From positions 1-64,000 of the forward strand of contig NZ_FUWX01000005.1 in NCBI RefSeq assembly GCF_900167275.1: a stretch of 64,000 nucleotides of DNA, read 5' to 3'. A program made the translations under genes and the position numbers. Below are positions 10,085 through 19,252 of this stretch, piece by piece (the stretch's first letter is position 1; each line of letters opens with the position of its first letter). The notes below the pieces were generated by a model. That model did no database searches. It saw only the letters and a program-made list of their open reading frames with translations, and was not told the DNA's origin. Source of the DNA: Cetobacterium ceti (GTDB lineage Bacteria; Fusobacteriota; Fusobacteriia; Fusobacteriales; Fusobacteriaceae).

Positions 10085-13000
10085 TTATTTTTTAAAAAAT
10101 TCCACACCATTCTTAAATATATTTTGAATTTTATTTCCATAGATATTTTTTAATAATCCCTCTTCAAATCTCTCAGAATGACCCATTTTTCCAAAAATTT
10201 GTCCACATGGAGATGTTATGCCTTCTATTCCATATGAAGATCCATTTATATCTTCTCCTATATATTCCGTTACAATTTGCCCCTTATCCCAAAGCTTCTC
10301 ATAAATTTCTTCATTAACTACAAATTTCCCCTCTCCATGGGACATGGGTATTATATGTTCCTCTCCTATATTAAAACCACTTAACCAAGGTGAACTATTA
10401 TTTACAATTCTAGTTCTTCCCATTCTTGAAACATGTCTATTTATATCATTTTTAAATAGAGTTGGAGATATTTCATCTATTTCTCCTATTTTTCCATTGG
10501 GAAGGAGTCCCGATTTAATAAGTCCTTGAAATCCATTACATATTCCTAAAATAAGTCCCTCTTTTTCTAAAAATTTCTCCACAGATTTTTTTATACTTTC
10601 ATTTTGTAAAACAACACTTATAAATTTCCCTGAACCGTCAGGTTCATCTCCTCCACTAAATCCTCCTGGAAACATTAAAATTTGACTTTCTTCTATTTTT
10701 TCCACTAATTTTTCCAGTGATTTTCTTATATTTATTTTATCTATATTATTAAAAATAAATATCTCTACCTCTCCTCCAGCATTTTCAAAGGCCTTTTTAG
10801 AATCATATTCACAATTTGTCCCAGGAAAAACAACTATTAAAACTTTGGGTTTTTCATAGGTAACTTTAGCTTTTCTTTTTTCTAAACTTCTATTTTCAAC
10901 TATTTTATTTTGAGATTTTTTTATTTTTTTATTTGTATTTACATATATCCCCTCATATTTTTCCTCTAATATATTTTTTATATTTTCGTGGGTAAATTCC
11001 AACTCTCCAAAACATAAATTTTCCTTTGTTGTTTCTCCTAAAATTTCTCCTATATTTAATTTTTGTCTTGATTCAATTAAAAAACTTCCTGGTTTTAAAT
11101 CTAGATAATCTTTTTTATTTTCCACTTTAAATCCTATACTATTTCCCAAAGCCATTTTGCAAAGTCCTTCAATAATTCCGCCACTTTTTATAACAAATGT
11201 TGATACTATATTTTTTCTCTTTATCTCTTCATGAATAACTTCATATATTTCTTTAATTTTTTCATAGTCAGGTAGTAAATTCTCACCTCTAGGTAAATCC
11301 ACTAAATATATATAATTTCCCTCTTCTTTAAAATCACTAGAAACTATATTTTCACAATTTTCCGTTGTAACTCCAAAAGCTATTAGTGTAGGTGGAACAT
11401 TTATATTTTCATAGGTCCCACTCATACTATCCTTTCCACCTATTGCAGGAACTGAAAATCCCAATTGCCCATTTAAACCACCTAAAACTGCTCCAATTAC
11501 CTTTCCCCATTTCTCTTCTGAATCTCCTAATTTTTCAAAATACTCTTGGAAAGACATTCTTACTTTTTTATAATCTCCTCCTAGGGCAACTATTTTACTC
11601 AAGCTTTCAACGACAGCATATATTCCACCTAAAAATGTATTTTTCTCACTTATATAGGGATTAAATCCATAGGTTAAAATTGAAGCTGTATTTGTATAAC
11701 CTTCCACAGGTAATTTTTGTACACTTCCTTCATTTTCACTCAATTGAAATTTCCCTCCATAGGGCATAAGTACTGTTCCTCTTCCCACAGTACTATCAAA
11801 CATTTCCACCATTCCCCTTTGGGAACCTACATTTTCATCTCTTAAAATATTTTCTATCTCTCTTTTTGAAAGGGAATATTCTCTTTTAAATATATCCTTT
11901 GAAACATCACTTTTTATATTTCCACTACTTTGTCCTCTAACTCCATTTGTATCTAAAAAATCCCTATCTATTTCTACTATATTTTTTCCTTCATATTTAA
12001 TAATTAATTTCTCTTCCTTAGTTACTTTAGCAACTAAACTTACCTCTAAATTCTCTTTTAAAGCTAACTTTTTAAACTCTTCATAATCTTTCTTATCTAT
12101 AACCACTGCCATTCTCTCTTGAGATTCAGATATTGCCAATTCCACTCCATTTAATCCCTCATATTTTTTAGGAACTTTATCTAAATCAATCTCTATTCCC
12201 CTTGCTATTTCTCCTATGGCCACTGCAACTCCCCCAGCACCAAAATCATTGGATTTTTTTATAAGCTTACTTACCTTTTCATTTCTAAATAATCTTTGAA
12301 TTTTTCTTTCAATAGGTGCATTTCCCCTTTGAACTTCAGAAGCAGACTCTACAAGAGAAGTTTTTTCATGCTTTTTAGATGACCCCGTAGCTCCTCCTAT
12401 TCCATCTCTTCCTGTGGCTCCTCCTATTAAAAGAACTATATCCCCTTCTACTGGTGTTTCTCTTTTTATATTTTCTTTTTTTACAGCTCCCACCACTGCT
12501 CCTACTTCCATTCTTTTAGCTACATATCCCCTATGATATATCTCCCTTACAAATGTTGTTGCCATACCAATTTGATTCCCATAGGAGGAAAATCCTCTAG
12601 CAGCTCCTTTACTTATAATTCCTTGAGGAAGTTTATTTTCTAAAGTTTTTTCTATTTTTTCATTTATATCTCCAGCCCCTGTTATTCTCATTCCTTGGTA
12701 TACATAAGCTCTTCCTGAAAGAGGGTCTCTAATAGCTCCTCCTATACATGTACTCGCACCACCAAAGGGCTCTATTTCCGTTGGATGATTATGAGTTTCA
12801 TTTTTAAACATCAATAGCCATTTTTCTATTTTTCCATCCACATCCACATCTATTTCTACACTACAGGCATTTATCTCTTCTGATTCCTCTAAATCTTCCA
12901 ATTTACCAATTGATTTTAAATACTTTCCTCCTATAGTTCCCATATCCATAAGGGTAACTGGCTTTTTATCTCTTTTTAATTTTTCTCTCAAGGTATAATA

Positions 13001-13705
13001 AACTTCTAACTCTTTTTCTATCTCTTTCTTTAATAACCCTTCTGTAATATTTATACTTTTAAGTTCACTCTCAAAGGTACTATGTCTACAATGGTCTGAC
13101 CAATATGTATCTAAAACTCTAATTTCACACTCATTTGGTTTTCTTCCTATTTTAGAAAAATATTTTTCTATTTCTCTTAAATCTTCATCTTTTATAGAAA
13201 GTTTTTTCTCTTTTAAAACTTCTTCATAGGTTTTCATAGATTTAATAGTAAAATCTTCCCTATCTTCTAAAATATTTAAATTTTTTTCTCTACTTTCCAA
13301 AGGATTTATCAAATACTTTTTTATTTTTTCCAAATCCTTTACTTCCCCTTGAAAAATAAATAATTTTCCACTTTTTATTTTACTTTTTTCTCCCCCTTCA
13401 GAAAGTTGTAAACATTCTACTGCTGAATTTCCCCTTTGATCAAATTGACCAGGTAAAAATTCCATAGCAATATAATCATTGTTTATTTTTATATTTTCAT
13501 AAAGATTATCCGTAACAATCTCTTTTAAAATTTTATTTTTTAAAATCTCTTCGTCCTTTTCATCTATTTCAAAGCAATCATAAATATTATAAATTTCTAT
13601 ATTTTCCAATTTATTTTCATAAAGATTTTCTTCCAATTCTTTTAAAAGATTTATCTCTTCAATTCTGAAATTTTCTTTCTTCCTTACAAAAAATCTTTTT
13701 TTCAT
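10085..13705 (-). CDS. purL: FGAM synthase, single-chain type
   Basis: Amidates FGAR to FGAM with glutamine and ATP (step 4). 1206 residues, so the synthetase and glutaminase are in one chain, as in Proteobacteria, Clostridia and Bacteroidetes, with no separate purQ or purS. The linker and synthetase halves include DTYWSDHCRHSTF, MFKNETHNHPTEIEPFGG and GGKDSMSGTYE. The C-terminal class I glutaminase, from about residue 945, has VVFPGTNCEYDS, PGGFSGGDEPDGSGKF, GICNGFQGL (nucleophile Cys) and PMSHGEGKF. The ATG directly follows the purK stop codon (TAAATG). It overlaps no other gene. Confidence 0.97.
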   Translation of the reverse strand: MKKRFFVRKKENFRIEEINLLKELEENLYENKLENIEIYNIYDCFEIDEKDEEILKNKILKEIVTDNLYENIKINNDYIAMEFLPGQFDQRGNSAVECLQLSEGGEKSKIKSGKLFIFQGEVKDLEKIKKYLINPLESREKNLNILEDREDFTIKSMKTYEEVLKEKKLSIKDEDLREIEKYFSKIGRKPNECEIRVLDTYWSDHCRHSTFESELKSINITEGLLKKEIEKELEVYYTLREKLKRDKKPVTLMDMGTIGGKYLKSIGKLEDLEESEEINACSVEIDVDVDGKIEKWLLMFKNETHNHPTEIEPFGGASTCIGGAIRDPLSGRAYVYQGMRITGAGDINEKIEKTLENKLPQGIISKGAARGFSSYGNQIGMATTFVREIYHRGYVAKRMEVGAVVGAVKKENIKRETPVEGDIVLLIGGATGRDGIGGATGSSKKHEKTSLVESASEVQRGNAPIERKIQRLFRNEKVSKLIKKSNDFGAGGVAVAIGEIARGIEIDLDKVPKKYEGLNGVELAISESQERMAVVIDKKDYEEFKKLALKENLEVSLVAKVTKEEKLIIKYEGKNIVEIDRDFLDTNGVRGQSSGNIKSDVSKDIFKREYSLSKREIENILRDENVGSQRGMVEMFDSTVGRGTVLMPYGGKFQLSENEGSVQKLPVEGYTNTASILTYGFNPYISEKNTFLGGIYAVVESLSKIVALGGDYKKVRMSFQEYFEKLGDSEEKWGKVIGAVLGGLNGQLGFSVPAIGGKDSMSGTYENINVPPTLIAFGVTTENCENIVSSDFKEEGNYIYLVDLPRGENLLPDYEKIKEIYEVIHEEIKRKNIVSTFVIKSGGIIEGLCKMALGNSIGFKVENKKDYLDLKPGSFLIESRQKLNIGEILGETTKENLCFGELEFTHENIKNILEEKYEGIYVNTNKKIKKSQNKIVENRSLEKRKAKVTYEKPKVLIVVFPGTNCEYDSKKAFENAGGEVEIFIFNNIDKINIRKSLEKLVEKIEESQILMFPGGFSGGDEPDGSGKFISVVLQNESIKKSVEKFLEKEGLILGICNGFQGLIKSGLLPNGKIGEIDEISPTLFKNDINRHVSRMGRTRIVNNSSPWLSGFNIGEEHIIPMSHGEGKFVVNEEIYEKLWDKGQIVTEYIGEDINGSSYGIEGITSPCGQIFGKMGHSERFEEGLLKNIYGNKIQNIFKNGVEFFKK

Positions 13706-14797
13706 TTATTCCTCCCAATATTTTTTTATTTCCTCTTCAATCTCCTCTAAAGAATTTCCTAAAATATTTATGTGCCCCATTTTTCTTCCATTTTTCCATG
13801 GAGTTTTTCCATATAGTTTAATTTTCCAATTTTCCTTATCTTTTAATTTTAAATATCGCTCCTTATCCTCTCCTAAAATATTTATCATTACAACTGGTGA
13901 CAATAATTTAGGATTTTTTATATTTTCCCCCATAAGCCCCTTTAAAATTAAATCAAATTGAGAATAATCACAGGCATCTATGGAATAATGTATTGTGTTA
14001 TGTGGTCTCGGTGCCATTTCATTAAAATATATTTCATCATTTTCATCTATAAAAAATTCTATTCCCAAAGGACCATAAAAATTTAACTCTTCAATTATTT
14101 TTCTCCCCATAGTTAAAACTTCTCTTTTTATCCCCTCTGAAACTCTTCCTGGAACTATACTTTTATATAAAATTCCATTTCTATGAAGATTTTCTCCTAT
14201 GGGAAAAGTTACAATATCCCCATTAACTCCCCTTATTATCATCAATGAAACCTCTTTTTTTAAAGCTATTTTCTCTTCTAAAATAAACTCTCCATTTATT
14301 TCTAAAGTCTTCCCATCCATCTCTGTTTCTATTATTTTTTGTCCCTTTCCATCATATCCCCCTGTTAAACTTTTTAATATCCAAGGACCTTTTATCTCTT
14401 TCATCCCCTTTAAAAGTTCCTCCTTAGAAGTTATACTTTTAAATTGAGGAACTTTAATTCCTAATTCCTTCACTGCATTTTTTTCCCTTAATCTATTTTG
14501 ACTAATATATAAAGGCCTATATCCTTGGGGAACATTGGCCCTATATTTTTCTAAAATTCCTATTGTATTTCTAGGAACATTTTCAAACTCATAGGTAATG
14601 ACACTAGCTCTTTCTCCTAAATACTCCAAAGCAACTTCATTTTCATAATCTGTATTTAAATATATATTTGCAGAATTTTTACTACACCCATTAATGTCTG
14701 GGTCTAATACCAGTGTTTTATAATTTAATTTTTCCCCACTTTCACAGAGCATAAGGGCTAGTTGCCCTCCTCCTAAAATACCTACATATTTTTCCAA
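13706..14797 (-). CDS. purK: N5-carboxyaminoimidazole ribonucleotide synthase
   Basis: ATP- and bicarbonate-dependent carboxylation of AIR to N5-CAIR. 363 residues, typical. The N-terminus [16 protein letters not shown] and the ATP-grasp core [17 protein letters not shown] and [17 protein letters not shown] are clear. Translation appears to start at a TTG (14797-14795), 4 nt after GGGGTGG and within the last 16 nt of purE; the weak start fits translational coupling to purE. PurK with class I PurE shows the two-step bacterial route to CAIR. Confidence 0.95.
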   Translation of the reverse strand: MEKYVGILGGGQLALMLCESGEKLNYKTLVLDPDINGCSKNSANIYLNTDYENEVALEYLGERASVITYEFENVPRNTIGILEKYRANVPQGYRPLYISQNRLREKNAVKELGIKVPQFKSITSKEELLKGMKEIKGPWILKSLTGGYDGKGQKIIETEMDGKTLEINGEFILEEKIALKKEVSLMIIRGVNGDIVTFPIGENLHRNGILYKSIVPGRVSEGIKREVLTMGRKIIEELNFYGPLGIEFFIDENDEIYFNEMAPRPHNTIHYSIDACDYSQFDLILKGLMGENIKNPKLLSPVVMINILGEDKERYLKLKDKENWKIKLYGKTPWKNGRKMGHINILGNSLEEIEEEIKKYWEE

Positions 14798-15273
14798 CTT
14801 TCCACCCCATTATTTTCTAGTACATTCTCTTTTATTTCTTCCATATATCTTTTTAATTTTTCTCTTAAATTTAAGTTTTTAACTCCTAAAATTCTAATGG
14901 CCATAAGTCCACCATTTTTACTATTATTAATTGCCATTGTTGCCACAGGAACTCCTCCTGGCATTTGAACAATGGAAAGAAGAGAGTCTAGTCCCTCTAG
15001 ACTTTTTCCCTTTACAGGAACTCCAATTACAGGAAGAGCTGTTAAACTTGCAACCATTCCAGGTAGATGAGCCGCTCCTCCCGCTCCTGCAATAACAATA
15101 TCAAATCCATTTTTTTCTAAATTTTTACTAAATTCAACCATAAATTCAGGTGTCCTATGGGCAGATACTATTAAACATTCATAGTTAACATTAAACTCCC
15201 TTAGAATTTTTAAAGAATCTTCCATAATCGAAAAATCTGATTTACTTCCCATTATCACAGCAACTTTTTCCAT
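14782..15273 (-). CDS. purE: N5-CAIR mutase (class I PurE)
   Basis: Converts N5-CAIR to CAIR. 163 residues, typical. Motifs: [16 protein letters not shown] at the N-terminus, the catalytic [10 protein letters not shown] and the loop [16 protein letters not shown], where class I enzymes place the catalytic His and Gly-rich segment. The ATG is preceded by GGAGGAGAG. It is the first enzyme gene of the pur operon and lies about 25 nt after the second terminator of a two-part leader (15297-15671). Confidence 0.97.
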   Translation of the reverse strand: MEKVAVIMGSKSDFSIMEDSLKILREFNVNYECLIVSAHRTPEFMVEFSKNLEKNGFDIVIAGAGGAAHLPGMVASLTALPVIGVPVKGKSLEGLDSLLSIVQMPGGVPVATMAINNSKNGGLMAIRILGVKNLNLREKLKRYMEEIKENVLENNGVESWKNM

Positions 15274-15296
15274 CTCTCCTCCTAAATTTTAATAAT

Positions 15297-15355
15297 AAAA
15301 AAACGCACACTGTCAAAGGGTACACTTTACACTTACACCTATGCCAGTCTGCGTT
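15297..15355 (-). terminator. Leader terminator (attenuator) directly before purE
   Basis: Read on the minus strand, AACGCAGACTG (15355-15345) pairs with CAGTGTGCGTT (15312-15302) with a single G-G mismatch. Seven Us (15303-15297) follow. The loop of about 32 nt can itself fold. The 5' arm is the coding sequence for the last codons of the leader peptide, so ribosome position should decide whether the hairpin forms. It lies between the leader peptide and purE. Confidence 0.7.
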
Positions 15356-15437
15356 CTTTAATTTCATATTTTATTTTATCTATAGCAATATATACACTTA
15401 ACCTTTTTTTCTTTTTTTTACATATGACTTTTCTCAC
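15339..15437 (-). CDS. Putative pur leader peptide, 32 aa
   Basis: A short ORF starting with GTG at 15437, with GGGAGG 8 nt upstream. The product is very basic at the start (MRKVICKKKKKR), continues LSVYIAIDKIKYEIKERRLA, and stops at TAG 15341-15339. Codons 7-12 form an 18-nt uninterrupted purine tract (15402-15419). The last five sense codons lie on or beside the 5' arm of the attenuator hairpin, and the stop is 4 nt past that arm. A ribosome finishing this ORF would mask the arm and allow readthrough into purE. It is unlike any leader peptide I know. Whether it is translated is inferred only from the ribosome site and the geometry. Confidence 0.55.
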   Translation of the reverse strand: MRKVICKKKKKRLSVYIAIDKIKYEIKERRLA

Positions 15438-15468
15438 CTTTTTTACCTCCCTTTATTTTTTCAATGAT

Positions 15469-15497
15469 AAAAAAAAGGAAATCAAAATTTGATTTCC
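15469..15497 (-). terminator. Riboswitch expression-platform terminator of the pur operon
   Basis: A 9-bp palindromic stem (GGAAATCAA / TTGATTTCC) with a 3-nt loop, followed on the minus strand by eight Us. It lies about 50 nt after the guanine aptamer. A competing helix can form between the 3' side of P1 plus downstream bases (+ strand 15537-15551) and 15499-15514, one bulged base, and it abuts this stem. Confidence 0.75.
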
Positions 15498-15545
15498 CAT
15501 AAGTCATATGATTTCAAAAGGCAAAAAAACAATATAAAATCATAT

Positions 15546-15614
15546 GCTTATAGTCCAGAGATTTACGGTCCCTAGGTAGAAACTTGCCAACCTTATTTCG
15601 GCTATTATATAAGC
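15546..15614 (-). promoter_or_regulatory. Purine riboswitch, guanine class, pur operon
   Basis: Minus-strand aptamer of 69 nt. P1 is GCTTATA / TATAAGC. P2 is GCCGA / TTGGC with loop AATAAGG. The J2/3 core is AAGTTTCTACC. The P3 loop is ACCGTAAAT. The base before the 3' P1 strand (position 74 in the Bacillus xpt numbering) is C, which pairs with guanine or hypoxanthine; adenine switches have U there. The L2 and L3 residues needed for loop-loop pairing (GG and CC) are present. With the terminator at 15469-15497 it should shut the operon off when guanine or hypoxanthine is plentiful. Confidence 0.93.
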
Positions 15615-15642
15615 AATTATTTAATTCTATTTCTTTGCCTGC

Positions 15643-15671
15643 AATATATCATAATTTTTTTTAATATTCAA
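15643..15671 (-). promoter_or_regulatory. Sigma70-type promoter of the pur operon
   Basis: Minus strand TTGAAT, 17 bp, TATATT. The expected start near 15636 is about 20 nt before the riboswitch P1 helix. Confidence 0.6.
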
Positions 15672-15678
15672 GATTTTT

Positions 15679-16644
15679 TTAAATAAATTGTAAAATCTCC
15701 ATTAATATTGGAATTATAACTATAAAGATTACTGTACTTGAAACTAATAATGTTGTTGCATATTTTACATCTCCATGAGCTTCTGTAGCAAGAATTGGTA
15801 ATACTGCTAACATTGGAACTCCAGATTGAACAATTAAAGTTCCTTTTAACATTGGCACCATATCAACACCAAATATTTTTTGAGAAACAACAACAACAAC
15901 AATCATTATAATTGGTACAATTATAAATCTACCTATTAAGGCCATAACTACATCTCTTTCAAATCTAATACTTGTTAATCCTGCATCAGCAAGTCTTATT
16001 CCAACATATATTAAACTTAAAGGCACAGTCATTCCACCTAAATATTTTAAAATAGTTTCCACTGCATGAGGTACTGGAATTCCTGCAACTAAGAAAATAA
16101 TACCAATTACAAGACCTATCATAGGAGCTGGAATTAATTTTTTCCAATTAAACTTATTTTCTCCATTTCCACCTTCTAATTTAGTTGGATCATCATTATT
16201 AATTAAATATACTCCAAATACCCAAGTTGAAAGTGTATTTGTAATATAACATATTAAGAAAAATGGCATACTAGCCGCACCAAAAATTGACATATTAAGT
16301 GGTAGCCCTATAGATACTACATTGGTATTTGCTATGGCATTCATAAAAATACCTCTACGTCCTGGTCTTATTTTTAAAAGTTTAACTAAAATATAACTTA
16401 TTATATAAGCACAAACAACAGTAATAACAGGATATATTAAGTTATCAGATAAACTTAATAACTCCTCTCTTTTTAAATGCTTTAGAACTGATGAGAAAAT
16501 TGCACATGGTAAAGCTACTTTAATAGCTATTTTTGATAATCCCTTCCCGAACTGATCATCAAACCAATCTTTTCTTTTTAAAACATACCCCAGTCCAATG
16601 ATAAAGATAATAATAACAATACTACTTATAGCAGTTAAAAACAT
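15679..16644 (-). CDS. AEC family (auxin efflux carrier type) membrane transporter
   Basis: 321 residues, about ten hydrophobic helices in two repeats, the usual AEC/MleP form. Characteristic segments are the N-terminal IGLGYVLKRKDWFDD with KVALPCAIF, the mid-protein IANTNVVSIGLP, and the C-terminal VQSGVPMLAVLPILATEAHG. Bacterial members move dicarboxylates such as malate or malonate, or other organic anions; nothing here identifies the substrate. AGGAGGG precedes the ATG. It is upstream of the pur promoter on the same strand, and I saw no clear terminator between them. Confidence 0.9.
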   Translation of the reverse strand: MFLTAISSIVIIIFIIGLGYVLKRKDWFDDQFGKGLSKIAIKVALPCAIFSSVLKHLKREELLSLSDNLIYPVITVVCAYIISYILVKLLKIRPGRRGIFMNAIANTNVVSIGLPLNMSIFGAASMPFFLICYITNTLSTWVFGVYLINNDDPTKLEGGNGENKFNWKKLIPAPMIGLVIGIIFLVAGIPVPHAVETILKYLGGMTVPLSLIYVGIRLADAGLTSIRFERDVVMALIGRFIIVPIIMIVVVVVSQKIFGVDMVPMLKGTLIVQSGVPMLAVLPILATEAHGDVKYATTLLVSSTVIFIVIIPILMEILQFI

Positions 16645-16735
16645 AAATGCCCTCCTAAGAAACTTTTATACAACTTTTATATATTTGTTGAATTATTTTT
16701 CTTAGAGTATATCACTTTTCCTTTTTAACCACACG

Positions 16736-18526
16736 TTAATATTTTGTTAAGATTTTCTTTGTTTTTATCTTTAACCACTCTCTTCCACTTTCACTAACCA
16801 AGTCCTTTAAAGTTCTATACACCTTTTTATGATAATCATTCAACCATTTTATTTCTTTTTCATTCATTATTTCTAATTCTAAAACATCTACATCCATCGG
16901 AAGTAGAGTAATATCCTTAAATTTAAAAAATTTCCCATACTCTGTAATTTTATCTACTGTTACCACCACAGTATTTTCAAGTCTTATTCCATGATAATTT
17001 TCTTTATAAATTCCAGGTTCAATAGTTACGCACATCCCCTCTTGGAATTTAACATCTCTATCTCTAAAATTAGGAGGTGTTTCATGGACATTTAATAAAA
17101 ATCCTATTCCGTGCCCTGTTCCACATCTATAATCTAACCCCTCTGCCCATAAATATTGTCTAGCTAAAATATCTAAATCTGATCCTGTACAACCATCTTT
17201 AAATATAGCAGTGGATAAATTTATTACACTTTTTAAAACTAAAGTAAAATCATGTTTTTCTTCTAATGTCACTTCTCCTAAAGAATATGTTCTTGTGGTA
17301 TCAGTTGTTCCTTCTAAATATTGTCCTCCACTATCATTTAATAGCAATGCTTTTTTATTTAAAAGAGATGAATTATTTTTCTTAGGGGAATAGTGCATCA
17401 TAGCTGCATTTTTTCCATAGGCTACTATAGGATTAAAACTTTCTTCTATATAATTTTCTTGTAAACTTCTATAATATTTTAATTTTTCTACACAATCATA
17501 TTCTGTAACTTTTTCATTTTTATTTAATTTACTTTCTAGCCAAGCATAAAATTCTACCTGGGCACAGGCATCTTTTAAATAAGCTTTCTCAATATTTTCA
17601 ATTTCTACTTTATTTTTACACCCCTTCATAAGTGGAATTGGATTCTCTTTTAAAATAAGTTCTATATTTTTATTTTCTATCATTTTTTCATATAAATAAT
17701 AATTTATCTCTTTTTTATCTAAAATTAATTTTAAATTTTTTAATTTTAAAATATAATTAAAAATTTCTTCATATTCAAAAACTTCTATTTGATTTTTATT
17801 TAAAATTTCTTCAACTTCTCTAGGTAATCTTTTTTTATCAGTAAAAAGTAAACTTTTATTTTTTAAAATTATTCCATAGGATGTAACCACTGGATTGTTT
17901 AAAATATCCTTAGCTCTTATATTAAATATCCAAGAAATATTATCTAGTCTTCCTAAAATAATTCCCTCTCCCCCAAAATTGTCTATTCTATCTCTTAATA
18001 TTTCTATTTTTTCAAAAGGTGTTTTTCCACTATATTTTTCTTCTAAATAAAAGATCTCTTCATAATTTAATTGAGGTCTTGTTTTCCATATTTCATTTGG
18101 AAAATCTATATCTCCATTTATCTTTATATTCTTTTCTTTGAAATCGTTTTTTATATTTTCCATAGTTTCCAAAGAAAAAAGTTTCCCATTACAACCTACA
18201 ACATCCCCTTCATTTAATATGTCAGCTAAATATTCTGAAACCTTTGGACAATCGGGTTCAGAACCTTTAAATAATTTAATTTCACTATTTTCTATTTCCT
18301 TAGCTCCTTGAGTATAATATCTTCCATCTACCCAAAGACCACTTTCTTCAAGAGTAATTACAAGTGTTCCCACAGAACCTGTAAATCCAGATATAAATTC
18401 TCTTGTTTTCCAATGACTTGAAAAATATTCACTCATATGAGGATCACCACTAGGTATTATGAGTCCCTTTATATTATTTTTTACCATTAATTCTCTAATT
18501 CTAGATATTTTTTCATTTGTTGTCAT
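16736..18526 (-). CDS. Xaa-Pro aminopeptidase (M24B family)
   Basis: Removes an N-terminal residue preceding proline. 596 residues, the long three-domain form with two creatinase-like N-terminal domains (about 1-150 and 155-310), the metallopeptidase (about 315-530) and a C-terminal extension. The metal ligands are visible: the two Asp in LLNDSGGQYLEGTTDTTR, the His in GTGHGIGFLLNVHE, and the Glu in TIEPGIYKE and RLENTVVV. The start MTTNEKISRIREL at 18526 is preferred over an upstream in-frame ATG at 18559, because the predicted transcript begins near 18556 and the only plausible ribosome site lies just before 18526. Cytoplasmic; no signal peptide. Confidence 0.93.
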   Translation of the reverse strand: MTTNEKISRIRELMVKNNIKGLIIPSGDPHMSEYFSSHWKTREFISGFTGSVGTLVITLEESGLWVDGRYYTQGAKEIENSEIKLFKGSEPDCPKVSEYLADILNEGDVVGCNGKLFSLETMENIKNDFKEKNIKINGDIDFPNEIWKTRPQLNYEEIFYLEEKYSGKTPFEKIEILRDRIDNFGGEGIILGRLDNISWIFNIRAKDILNNPVVTSYGIILKNKSLLFTDKKRLPREVEEILNKNQIEVFEYEEIFNYILKLKNLKLILDKKEINYYLYEKMIENKNIELILKENPIPLMKGCKNKVEIENIEKAYLKDACAQVEFYAWLESKLNKNEKVTEYDCVEKLKYYRSLQENYIEESFNPIVAYGKNAAMMHYSPKKNNSSLLNKKALLLNDSGGQYLEGTTDTTRTYSLGEVTLEEKHDFTLVLKSVINLSTAIFKDGCTGSDLDILARQYLWAEGLDYRCGTGHGIGFLLNVHETPPNFRDRDVKFQEGMCVTIEPGIYKENYHGIRLENTVVVTVDKITEYGKFFKFKDITLLPMDVDVLELEIMNEKEIKWLNDYHKKVYRTLKDLVSESGREWLKIKTKKILTKY

Positions 18527-18562
18527 AGTCTCACACCCTGTTTTGCCATATGACAACATATT

Positions 18563-18591
18563 ATTATAGCCAAGGAAAATGCAAGTATAAA
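18563..18591 (-). promoter_or_regulatory. Promoter of the Xaa-Pro aminopeptidase gene
   Basis: Minus strand TTTATA, 17 bp, then a perfect TATAAT. The -35 box is poor, so the call rests on the -10 box and spacing. Confidence 0.4.
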
Positions 18592-18678
18592 CATTTTTCT
18601 AATTTCCATTTTATCTCCCCCAAAATTTCATAGTAATAGATTATACTTTTACTTTTATTCTTTTTCAATATGAAAAAC

Positions 18679-18710
18679 AAAAAAAAAAGCCATAGACCTA
18701 GGTCTATGGC
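18679..18710 (-). terminator. Terminator of the first cold-shock gene
   Basis: A perfect 22-bp palindrome, GCCATAGACCT/AGGTCTATGGC (18689-18710), followed on the minus strand by ten Us. Confidence 0.85.
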
Positions 18711-18733
18711 AATCTATATCTTTTTTAAGTTAA

Positions 18734-18931
18734 TTACTTAACTACGATGTTTGTAGCTTGAGGTCCTTTAGCTCCCTCAGCGATATCGAAAGTTACTTCT
18801 TCACCTTCGTTTAATGTTTTGAATCCATCTTTTTGGATTTGAGAGAAGTGAGCGAATACGTCTTTCCCGTCCTCACCTGTAATAAATCCGAATCCTTTTT
18901 CTTGATTGAACCATTTAACTGTACCTTTCAT
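18734..18931 (-). CDS. CspA-family cold-shock protein
   Basis: Single-stranded nucleic acid chaperone, 65 residues, one OB-fold domain. RNP1 KGFGFIT and RNP2 VFAHFS are intact after [11 protein letters not shown]. The ATG at 18931 has GGAGG 6 nt upstream; a possible earlier ATG overlaps that site. It is nearly identical to a second copy at 53469-53666. Its promoter lies about 130 nt upstream, giving a leader of roughly 120 nt. Such long leaders in cspA mRNAs of other bacteria fold differently at low temperature; here that role is inference. Confidence 0.95.
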   Translation of the reverse strand: MKGTVKWFNQEKGFGFITGEDGKDVFAHFSQIQKDGFKTLNEGEEVTFDIAEGAKGPQATNIVVK

Positions 18932-19061
18932 GATTACCTCCATAAAAATTTAAAATTACTTTAATGTTTTAACATGATTCTACTAAGTAATATAAGGCAA
19001 TCTCTGACAGTACTTATATTAAATATCAAATCTTTTATTCAAACATCAAACTTACAACCCA

Positions 19062-19090
19062 ATAGTACCATACTTTATTTTTTTAGTCAA
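19062..19090 (-). promoter_or_regulatory. Promoter of the first cold-shock gene, with long leader
   Basis: Minus strand TTGACT, 17 bp, TACTAT. The transcript would start near 19055 and have a leader of about 124 nt before the ATG at 18931. No leader ORF with a ribosome site was seen. Confidence 0.6.
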
Positions 19091-19151
19091 ACTTTATTTA
19101 TAAAAAAACATATCTTTTTGTTTAGTAATGTTATATTTTGTTTTATTGTTT

Positions 19152-19171
19152 TATATTGTTATAGCAATATA
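19152..19171. repeat. Inverted repeat upstream of the initiator gene
   Basis: TATATTG, 6 nt, CAATATA. Within very AT-rich DNA, so it may be chance; it lies between the csp promoter and the iteron-like cluster. The stretch 19172-19252 holds nothing else recognisable. Confidence 0.3.
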
Positions 19172-19252
19172 TAATTAATTGATTTTCCTAAGTAAACTCA
19201 GGGTTTCCAAGGTTTTTATAAAATTTATACAAGTATAATTCATAATCCTTAA

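Noticed and set aside
15297-15355. Possible ZTP (pfl) riboswitch before purE because of the GACTGGC string and pathway
   Set aside because: The downstream conserved half of the ZTP aptamer is absent, and the region is better explained by a leader ORF and terminator.
16655-16705. Hairpin CTAAGAAA / TTTCTTAG upstream of the AEC transporter gene, touching its ribosome site
   Set aside because: The best -10 sequence would start transcription inside the 5' arm, and the stem is short and AT-rich; not enough for a regulatory call.
15381-19171. Shared 14-nt string TATAGCAATATATA in the pur leader (about 15381) and upstream of the initiator gene (about 19161)
   Set aside because: AT-only apart from two bases; likely chance, with no common structure around it.
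18974-19174. Plus-strand ORF of 66 codons between csp and the initiator gene
   Set aside because: No ribosome site, low-complexity hydrophobic product, and antisense to the predicted csp leader and promoter.
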